Source of the DNA: Oscillospiraceae bacterium
GTDB taxonomy: Bacteria > Bacillota_A > Clostridia > Oscillospirales > Ruminococcaceae
Assembly (NCBI GenBank): GCA_900766795.1
Contig: CAAFWX010000363.1
Location: 1-21,297 of the forward strand
Direction: 5' to 3'
Length of the DNA: 21,297 bases
Each line of letters opens with the position of its first letter. The stretch's first letter is position 1. The position numbers and the translations under genes are program-made. Shown here piece after piece: positions 16,038 to 21,297 of the stretch. The notes beneath the pieces are model-generated. The model was not told the DNA's origin and searched no databases. It was given only the letters and a program-made list of their open reading frames with translations.

Positions 16038-18332
16038 GTTTGTTTCCTCCTTGTGTTTTTTTGGTTTTATTTTTTTGTCCCTTTTGGGGTCAAAGATTCG
16101 GATATAGTTCAGCCTGAGCGCATTCGTCACAACGCATACGCTCGACAGGCTCATTGCGGCAGCCGCAAACATCGGCGAAAGCCTTATTCCAAACAGCGGA
16201 ATCCACAATCCCGCCGCAAGCGGTATTCCCACCGTGTTGTAGAAAAACGCCCAGAACAGATTCTGGCGGATATTGCGCAAAGCTGCGCGGGACAATCTTA
16301 TTGCCGCAGTGACATCGGAAAGCCTGCTTTTCATCAGCACCACGTCCGCCGCGTCAATCGCAACGTCCGTGCCCGCGCCGATGGCGATTCCGATATCCGC
16401 GCGGGTAAGCGCGGGAGCGTCGTTTATGCCGTCGCCCACCATAGTCACCATGCCTTGCTTTCGGAGCCTGCGCACGGCTTCCTCCTTGTCGGCAGGGCGC
16501 ACCTGCGCAATCACCTCGTCTATCCCGACAAGCTTTGCGCAAGCCTCGGCAGTACGCTCGTTGTCGCCCGTCAGTATGACTACCCTTATACCCATGCCGC
16601 GAAGCTGACGTACAGCCTCGGGGCTTTCCTCTTTTATCCTGTCCGCAACGGCGATGATTCCCAAAAGCTTTTCGTCGCGGCAGAAAAACATCGGCGTTTT
16701 TCCCTCGCCCGCAAGCCTGTCGGCAGCCTGCCGCTCATTTTCAGAGATATCGCAGTAGGTTTCGCACAGGCGCAGGTTGCCCGCGATGAATTTTTTGCCG
16801 TCAAGCTCGGCGGAGATTCCACTGCCGCGAAGCGCTTCAAACCGCGACACCTCCCGCAGAGCAATCCCCCGCTCCTTTCCGCAGGCGACAACCGCCCGCG
16901 CCAGCGGGTGCTCGCTTCGCTCCTCAACAGACGCCGCCGAGGAAAGCAGCTCCTCCTCGGTGCAGCCGTCTGCGGGAAGAATGTCTGTCACAAAGGGCTG
17001 CCCCGTGGTAATCGTCCCCGTCTTGTCCAGAACAACGATTTCCGTCTTTCCCGTTTGCTCAAGAGAAGCGGCGGTTTTGAACAGGATTCCGTTTTTCGCT
17101 CCAACGCCGTTTCCGACCATAATCGCCACAGGCGTGGCAAGTCCCAGCGCGCACGGGCAGCTTATGACAAGCACCGAGATAGCCCGCTCCAGCGCAAACG
17201 CAGCGCCCTCTCCCGCAAGCAGCCAGACCGCCGCGGTCACTGCCGCAATCGCCATAACGGCGGGTACAAAAACTCCCGAAACCCTGTCGGCAAGCTTCGC
17301 TATCGGCGCCTTTGTTGCCGCCGCGTCGCTCACCATTTTGATAATCTGCGCAAGCGCCGTGTCCTCGCCCACGCGCAAAGCTTTGCAGCGGACATATCCG
17401 CTCACGTTTATGGAAGCGGCGCTAACCTCGTCGCCCTTGATTTTGTCAACGGGGATGCTCTCGCCCGTAAGCGCGCTTTCGTCAACGGCGGTTTCTCCCT
17501 CAACGACCACTCCGTCAGCGGGAATACTCTCGCCGGGGCGCACAGCGAAAACGTCCCCCGCTTTCACCTCGGCGACAGGCACGGTGACCTCCTCGCCGCC
17601 GCGAATCACGCAGGCGGTTTTCGGAGCAAGCTTTACGAGAGATTTCAGCGCGTCGGTTGTTTTGCCCTTTGAGCGCGCCTCCAGCATTTTCCCGAGGGTT
17701 ATGAGCGTCAGAATCATGCCTGCGGACTCAAAATACAGCTCATGCATGTATTTCATGAGCATCTCCGAGTCGCCGAGCTGCTGCGCATGAAGCATCATAA
17801 ACAGCGCGTAAACGCTGTACACGAACGCCGCCGCAGAGCCGAGCGCCACAAGCGTATCCATATTCGGAGCGCGCCGCACAAGCCCCTTGAATCCGCTGAC
17901 AAAGTACTTTTGGTTTATCACCATGATGGGTGCCGCAAGCAGAAGCTGCGCCAGACCCATGGCGGCGTGGCTCTGTGCAAGAAACCCGGGCAGCGGCCAG
18001 CCCCACATCGTGGCTCCCATCGAAATATACATCAGCACCACAAGAAACCCGAGCGACCAGAACAGCCGCAGCTTCATAATGTAAAGTCCGCTGTCGGTAT
18101 CGGAGGATTCCTGCGGCGGAGGTTCCGATTTCCCGTTTCTCACGGCTGCGCCATATCCCGCCGCTTTCACTGCCGCAATGACCGAAGCGCTGTCTGCGCT
18201 GCCCTCAACCGTCATTGAATTTGTCAGCAGGTTCACCGAACACGATGTCACCCCATCGACGGCGCGCACCGCTTTTTCCACCGCCGCACTGCACGCAGCG
18301 CAGCTCATGCCCGTCACATTGTATTGTTCCAT
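15834..18332 (-). CDS. copA: Copper-exporting P1B-type ATPase CopA with a C-terminal CopZ-like domain
   Basis: CopA pumps Cu(I) out across the cytoplasmic membrane with ATP. The 832-residue chain has an N-terminal HMA domain (GMSCAAC, Cys11 and Cys14), eight expected membrane segments with the SCPCALG transport motif, TGES in the actuator domain, the phosphorylated DKTGT, the SEHPLA nucleotide motif and GDGINDAPALT. Usual CopA proteins end soon after NALRLNYIRIF. Here the frame runs on through a lysine-rich linker (RDKKIKPKKHKEETN) into a second HMA domain (GMMCRHC, about residues 766-832). That part also has its own ribosome site and ATG at 16037. The start at 18332 has GAGGT upstream, 10 bases after the csoR stop. 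Confidence 0.96.
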   Translation of the reverse strand: MEQYNVTGMSCAACSAAVEKAVRAVDGVTSCSVNLLTNSMTVEGSADSASVIAAVKAAGYGAAVRNGKSEPPPQESSDTDSGLYIMKLRLFWSLGFLVVLMYISMGATMWGWPLPGFLAQSHAAMGLAQLLLAAPIMVINQKYFVSGFKGLVRRAPNMDTLVALGSAAAFVYSVYALFMMLHAQQLGDSEMLMKYMHELYFESAGMILTLITLGKMLEARSKGKTTDALKSLVKLAPKTACVIRGGEEVTVPVAEVKAGDVFAVRPGESIPADGVVVEGETAVDESALTGESIPVDKIKGDEVSAASINVSGYVRCKALRVGEDTALAQIIKMVSDAAATKAPIAKLADRVSGVFVPAVMAIAAVTAAVWLLAGEGAAFALERAISVLVISCPCALGLATPVAIMVGNGVGAKNGILFKTAASLEQTGKTEIVVLDKTGTITTGQPFVTDILPADGCTEEELLSSAASVEERSEHPLARAVVACGKERGIALREVSRFEALRGSGISAELDGKKFIAGNLRLCETYCDISENERQAADRLAGEGKTPMFFCRDEKLLGIIAVADRIKEESPEAVRQLRGMGIRVVILTGDNERTAEACAKLVGIDEVIAQVRPADKEEAVRRLRKQGMVTMVGDGINDAPALTRADIGIAIGAGTDVAIDAADVVLMKSRLSDVTAAIRLSRAALRNIRQNLFWAFFYNTVGIPLAAGLWIPLFGIRLSPMFAAAAMSLSSVCVVTNALRLNYIRIFDPKRDKKIKPKKHKEETNMEVTLKIEGMMCRHCEAAVKKALEAIPTVDEAIVSHEKGTAVVKLNAETDFSVLKKAVEDKDYKVLD
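16056..16076 (-). other. Two A7 runs at the copA-copZ junction (possible slippage site)
   Basis: On the coding strand two runs of seven As (16076-16070 and 16062-16056) lie in the linker. In the first, the reading is GAC AAA AAA ATA. Losing one A, or a +1 slip, gives GAC AAA AAA TAA, an immediate stop that would end CopA after RDKK. Slippage, natural variation or a sequencing error could therefore switch between fused and separate CopA/CopZ. Confidence 0.55.
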
Positions 18333-18342
18333 AGGTTTACCT

Positions 18343-18645
18343 CTATTTCATCATTCTTCCGAGCGTTTCAAGAAGCTCGTCTATGACCTCGTCGTTTCCG
18401 CTTCTGATACCGTCCGCAACACAGGTGCGCACATGCTCCGAAAGAAGCTCCCTGCTAAAAGCGTTCAGCGCCGCATTCACCGCGGCGGTCTGCGTGAGAA
18501 TATCCACGCAGTATGCGTCCCTTTCGAGCATTCCCTTTATCCCGTTTATCTGCCCCGATATCCGATTAAGCCTGTTCATAAGGCTTTTGTATTCCTCCTC
18601 GGAGCGCTCCTTTTTCTTTTCGCAGCAGCATTTCTTTTCTTCCAT
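18343..18645 (-). CDS. csoR: Copper-sensing repressor CsoR
   Basis: CsoR is an all-helical DNA-binding repressor that releases its operator on binding Cu(I). The 100-residue product has the Cys-His-Cys copper ligands: Cys46 in AYCVDIL, and His71 and Cys75 in SEHVRTCVADG. The DUF156 core motif LMNRLNRISGQINGIKGML is also present. The N-terminus carries an extra cysteine cluster, KKCCCEKKK at 4-12, not part of the usual core. I start it at the ATG 18645, with GGAGG five bases upstream; a TTG four codons earlier overlaps that site. It is the first gene of csoR-copA and should repress its own operon through the palindrome at 18681-18697. Confidence 0.94.
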   Translation of the reverse strand: MEEKKCCCEKKKERSEEEYKSLMNRLNRISGQINGIKGMLERDAYCVDILTQTAAVNAALNAFSRELLSEHVRTCVADGIRSGNDEVIDELLETLGRMMK

Positions 18646-18675
18646 GCAAACCTCCAAACAAATTACTACGCTTAT

Positions 18676-18704
18676 ATTATATACCCCCTAGGGGTATTTG
18701 TCAA
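18676..18704 (-). promoter_or_regulatory. csoR-copA promoter
   Basis: On the minus strand TTGACA (18704-18699), 17 bases, TATAAT (18681-18676), an exact consensus. The spacer consists almost entirely of the CsoR palindrome, so repressor and RNA polymerase must compete. Confidence 0.9.
18681..18697. promoter_or_regulatory. CsoR operator
   Basis: ATACCCC-CTA-GGGGTAT is a seven-base inverted repeat around three bases. It fits the known CsoR-type operator pattern of a TACCC/GGGTA palindrome. It sits between the -35 and -10 boxes of the csoR-copA promoter. Confidence 0.9.
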
Positions 18705-18756
18705 GATGTTTCAACTACATGGGGAATAATTTGCATTTCATCTGCAAATCGTATTG

Positions 18757-18832
18757 TGTAGGGGCGACCTGCGGTCGCCCGAAAGGTCGGGAAATACAGC
18801 GAAAATGCGGGCGGTCACAGACCGCCCCTACA
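18757..18832. repeat. Palindromic dispersed repeat, copy 2
   Basis: Arms 18757-18780 and 18809-18832 share the outer TGTAGGGGCG/CGCCCCTACA with copy 1. Inside, the left arm is GGGCGACC-TGC-GGTCGCCC and the right arm GGGCGGTC-ACA-GACCGCCC. The arms differ from each other, yet each stays a perfect hairpin. It lies between the csoR promoter and the yeiH terminator, outside either transcript. Confidence 0.85.
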
Positions 18833-18907
18833 TAATTTTGCCATTGTTAATGCGTTTCCATGCTTCAACTATTCTTTACTGAAATCTCTGAAACAATACT
18901 ACATAAT

Positions 18908-18935
18908 AAAAAAAGGGCAAACAACGCGTTCGCCC
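18908..18935 (-). terminator. Intrinsic terminator after yeiH
   Basis: On the minus strand GGGCGAAC pairs with GTTTGCCC (one G-T pair) around GCGTT (18935-18915), followed by seven Ts (18914-18908). It lies about 24 bases after the yeiH stop. Confidence 0.85.
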
Positions 18936-18958
18936 TAATCTTCTATTCATGCCCTGAA

Positions 18959-20041
18959 TTACCAAAGCCCCATAACGCTCTGCATAAGCAGGCTCACCGC
19001 CGTGATTGCGACCCAGCAGCACGCGCCCAGCGCAATGGGCTTTCCGCCTGTTTTTATAAGCTTCACAACGTTTGTGTTTAGTCCGATTGCCGCCATAGCG
19101 AGCACGATAAAGAACTTGCTGACATTCTTCATGAAGCCGAAAATATCTCCCGCGAAAGCCGCCGCCTGCGCATTGTCGCCGATAACGGCGTAGGTCACGG
19201 TTGTGATAACCGAAGCCGCAATGAAGTACAGGATAAAGAACGGAAATATCTTTGAAAGGTTTACTTTCTTACCCGCTGTGCCCGACTTCTTCTCCTTTCT
19301 TGTGCGGATAAGCGCCAGCACAAGCGTGATGGGAATAATGGCGAGGGTTCGCGTAAGCTTTACGGTCACGGCGGTGTCAAGCGTTGCAGAGCCAAGCCCC
19401 CACATACTGTCCCATGTTGAGGCAGCGGCGGTGACAGAGGACGTGTCGTTTACCGCTGTTCCCGCGAAGATTCCGAAAGCAGTAGCGTCGGTTGTCGAGA
19501 AGCCTATAAGCTGTCCCATGGTCGGGAAAATAAGCGCCGCAAGCACATTGAAGAAGAAAATAACCGAGATGGACTGCGCAACCTCCTCGTCGTCTGCGTC
19601 AATGACAGGCGCAGTTGCCGCAATCGCAGAGCCGCCGCATATCGAAGAACCCACGCCGATAAGCGTTGCCACCTTTGAGGGAATTTTCATCACCCTGCAC
19701 AGCACGAACGCAACCACAAGCGATGTCGCAATGGTGCTGATAATAATAGGAAGCGACTGTGCTCCTGTCTTTGCGATAACCGCCAAATCCATTCCGAAGC
19801 CCAGCAGGATAACCGCCCACTGAAGCACCTTTTTTGAGGAGAATTTGATTCCCCCCTCAAACGGAGCCTTGTTCTTTATGAAAAGCGTCACAATCATGCC
19901 CGCGATAATGGCTATGACCGCGCCGCCGATTATCGGAAACAGCTTTCCGAGAAACCACGAGGGAACAGCTATCGCAAGACACAGTAACACGCCCTTCCAA
20001 CAGTCGGAAAGAAACGGAATTAATCTGCTCTTTTTCTCCAT
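18959..20041 (-). CDS. yeiH: YeiH-family putative sulfate exporter (UPF0324)
   Basis: A 360-residue integral membrane protein of the YeiH/UPF0324 family, which is annotated as putative sulfate exporter; the true substrate is not established. About ten hydrophobic segments are visible. The family signature [19 protein letters not shown] followed by [18 protein letters not shown] lies near residues 125-160, and a second block [17 protein letters not shown] near 190-205. The C-terminal IGLNTN near 325 is also typical. The start is placed at the ATG 20041, preceded by AGAGGA about nine bases away; a TTG six codons earlier overlaps that site. It follows yfcE after 14 bases and ends the azlC-azlD-yfcE-yeiH run before a terminator. 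The co-location with yfcE suggests co-expression, not a shared pathway. Confidence 0.92.
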   Translation of the reverse strand: MEKKSRLIPFLSDCWKGVLLCLAIAVPSWFLGKLFPIIGGAVIAIIAGMIVTLFIKNKAPFEGGIKFSSKKVLQWAVILLGFGMDLAVIAKTGAQSLPIIISTIATSLVVAFVLCRVMKIPSKVATLIGVGSSICGGSAIAATAPVIDADDEEVAQSISVIFFFNVLAALIFPTMGQLIGFSTTDATAFGIFAGTAVNDTSSVTAAASTWDSMWGLGSATLDTAVTVKLTRTLAIIPITLVLALIRTRKEKKSGTAGKKVNLSKIFPFFILYFIAASVITTVTYAVIGDNAQAAAFAGDIFGFMKNVSKFFIVLAMAAIGLNTNVVKLIKTGGKPIALGACCWVAITAVSLLMQSVMGLW

Positions 20042-20055
20042 CTTTTTTCTTCCTC

Positions 20056-20598
20056 TCAAATGTTGTATGTGTCTATTGTATCACCCTCGAGCGTCTTTAT
20101 GCTGAACATGCCGTTTTCGTACAGAATATAGGTGTGAAGGTCGCCGAATTTTGGCAGTGCGACAGAACCCGTGTTCAGGCAGTGAACGCCCTCGCGCTCA
20201 CCCGCAGCGGGAACATGCGTGTGCCCGTAAATCAGCACGTCGCCGCGCTTTAACGGCGGCAGCGCGTCGCAATTGAACCTGTGCCCGTGGGTCAGGAAAA
20301 ACGTTCTTTCGTCCACAATAATAAGCGCGTAATCCGCAAGCACCGGAAACTCCAGCACCATCTGGTCAACCTCCGCGTCGCAGTTTCCGCGAACGCAGAG
20401 AATTTCGTTCTTTGCTTCGTTCAGCAAGGCTGCAACCCGCTTCGGGTCGTGACCTTTGGGCAGGTCGTTTCTCGGTCCGTGGTAGAGAATATCCCCCAAC
20501 AGGCACAGCCTGTCCGCGCCCTCGCGGCGGTATGCCTCCAGCAGCCTTTCGCAGTAAAACGCCGACCCGTGAATATCCGAAGCAAACATCAGTTTCAT
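20056..20598 (-). CDS. yfcE: YfcE-type metallophosphodiesterase
   Basis: YfcE proteins are small cytoplasmic calcineurin-like phosphodiesterases with two metal ions; the cellular substrate is unknown. The 180-residue product has all expected motifs: SDIHG (Asp8, His10), [10 protein letters not shown] (Asp36, His40), RGNCD (Asn72, Asp74), THGHRF (His104, His106) and GHTHVP (His126, His128). The length fits the family. I use the ATG at 20598, which has GGAGG eight bases upstream. The open frame continues further upstream but there overlaps azlD in another frame and has no protein-like features. It lies 29 bases after azlD and 14 before yeiH, all on the minus strand, so it is probably part of one transcript. 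Confidence 0.95.
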   Translation of the reverse strand: MKLMFASDIHGSAFYCERLLEAYRREGADRLCLLGDILYHGPRNDLPKGHDPKRVAALLNEAKNEILCVRGNCDAEVDQMVLEFPVLADYALIIVDERTFFLTHGHRFNCDALPPLKRGDVLIYGHTHVPAAGEREGVHCLNTGSVALPKFGDLHTYILYENGMFSIKTLEGDTIDTYNI

Positions 20599-20627
20599 CT
20601 CAATTACCTCCACGCACAAAAAACACT

Positions 20628-20951
20628 TCAGCCCAACAGCCGCATAACAAATTCCGTCAGAAAAACTCCCGCGCACGCGCACACCGCAACCGTCAAAAGC
20701 CCCCGCTCGAACAGCGCCAGAACCAGCGCCACAATAAATCCCGCCGCCGCGCCAATCAGCGAGGAAGAACTGTAAAATACCGCGGGAATGGTCATGGCTG
20801 AAAGAACGGCATAGGGTACATAGTAAAGAAAATCCAGCACGAAGCGGTTCTCGATTTTCTTTCTGAACACCGCCAGCGGCAGCATTCTGATTAAATAAGT
20901 CCCCCCCGCCATGATGGCAATGCTTATACACAAATACTGAAGGTCAGCCAT
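20628..20951 (-). CDS. azlD: Branched-chain amino acid exporter subunit AzlD
   Basis: AzlD is the small partner of AzlC; together they export branched-chain amino acids (and analogues) across the membrane. The 107-residue product has about four hydrophobic segments and the family block AGGTYLIRMLPLAVF near residues 14-28, followed by YYVPYAVLSAMTIPAVF near 42-58. The ATG at 20951 overlaps the end of azlC by eight bases (ATGGCTGA), so translation is coupled; a GGAAAA tract precedes it but the ribosome site is weak. An earlier in-frame start would only add an arginine-rich tail encoded inside azlC. It precedes yfcE by 29 bases. Confidence 0.92.
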   Translation of the reverse strand: MADLQYLCISIAIMAGGTYLIRMLPLAVFRKKIENRFVLDFLYYVPYAVLSAMTIPAVFYSSSSLIGAAAGFIVALVLALFERGLLTVAVCACAGVFLTEFVMRLLG

Positions 20952-21297
20952 TTTCCTGCGCCGCCTTTCCGTCGCTTTGCTCTCTCGGGAACAGCCATGC
21001 CGCCAGCGCCGCCGCAATAACGGTGCAGATGATGACGGAAATTCCCGAGGAGATTCCCGAAAGCGCGGGGATATACCGGATAGCGCAGCTTAAACCCGCA
21101 GCAGCTATCGCGGTGAACAGCACTCCGCGATGCTTTTTCGCGGGAGGGACGACAATTGCGATAAACATGCCGTAGATGGCAATGCCAAGCGCGGATTTTA
21201 TGTTCTCGGGAAGCACGCCGCCCAGCAGCGCTCCGCCCGCCGTGCCCGCCGCCCAGAAAAGATACGGCAGCGTGATAAGCCCGTACATATAGCGCGG
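20944..21297 (-). CDS. azlC: Branched-chain amino acid exporter subunit AzlC, C-terminal part
   Basis: Only the last 117 or so residues of this gene are in the window; the 5' end lies beyond the right edge. The reading frame is open to the edge (it begins PRYMYG). The visible part holds three to four hydrophobic segments, with the family-typical RYMYGLITLPYLFWAAGTAG and LPENIKSALGIAIYGMFIAI blocks. The partner gene azlD follows with an eight-base overlap, which supports the identification. AzlC is the larger membrane subunit of the AzlCD amino acid exporter. The promoter for this operon must lie outside the window. Confidence 0.9.
   Translation of the reverse strand, partial: PRYMYGLITLPYLFWAAGTAGGALLGGVLPENIKSALGIAIYGMFIAIVVPPAKKHRGVLFTAIAAAGLSCAIRYIPALSGISSGISVIICTVIAAALAAWLFPREQSDGKAAQENG

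Noticed and set aside
15804..17672. 622-codon open frame on the plus strand opposite copA
   Set aside because: Composition is rich in arginine and histidine with no motif; copA on the other strand is certain.
18729..18749. ATTTGCA-N7-TGCAAAT inverted repeat upstream of the csoR promoter
   Set aside because: Seven-base arms in AT-rich DNA can occur by chance; it is not placed at any promoter I can support.

Overview
The window reads as chromosomal DNA from a low-to-mid GC Gram-positive bacterium, most likely a Clostridia member of the Oscillospirales/Ruminococcus type. That placement is an inference from family resemblance. The supporting signs are a CIRCE operator before groESL, a CsoR-type copper regulator, AGGAGG-like ribosome sites almost everywhere, and six minus-strand promoters with TTGACA/TATAAT-like boxes separated by exactly 17 bases. 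No rRNA, tRNA, CRISPR array, transposase or integrase was seen.

Layout, left to right. (1) 1-3250, minus: a ribbon-helix-helix protein gene followed closely by clpB, whose 3' end is cut by the window edge. (2) 3309-6501, minus: a four-gene operon of unknown function ending in a DUF6882-like gene. Its 3' region carries a palindromic dispersed repeat and a terminator. (3) 6637-8772, plus: CIRCE-controlled groES-groEL with a terminator. (4) 8796-10442, minus: ttcA-like tRNA thiolase, a small HExxH membrane protein and a short peptide deformylase, in one operon. (5) 10481-11124, minus: a single permuted NlpC/P60-like (YiiX-like) gene with its own promoter and terminator. (6) 11182-14591, minus: the most unusual block. 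An orphan operon encodes a P-loop-less AAA-like protein, a soluble VirD4/TraG-like ATPase with an altered Walker A, and a ClpP-type serine protease with an intact triad. It is preceded by a leader of about 440 nucleotides that holds a possible 19-codon upstream ORF, an AT-rich long stem and a chain of compact hairpins. (7) 14917-15818, plus: a patatin-like phospholipase. (8) 15834-18704, minus: csoR-copA under a CsoR palindrome placed inside the promoter spacer. The copA frame continues into a CopZ-like domain that has its own ribosome site and ATG. (9) 18757-18832: a second copy of the palindromic repeat. (10) 18915-21297, minus: azlC (partial)-azlD-yfcE-yeiH, ending in a terminator.

How the genes relate: several concern protein quality control (ClpB, GroESL, a ClpP paralogue, peptide deformylase), but they sit in separate transcription units. 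CIRCE is seen only before groESL. No CtsR-like direct repeat was recognised before clpB. The copper unit is self-contained: sensor, exporter and chaperone from one autoregulated transcript.

Best candidates for something new: the leader-VirD4-ClpP operon, the copA-copZ overlap with an internal start and a slippery A7 run, and the uncharacterised four-gene operon opposite groESL. All functional statements come from reading motifs by eye; no database search was run.
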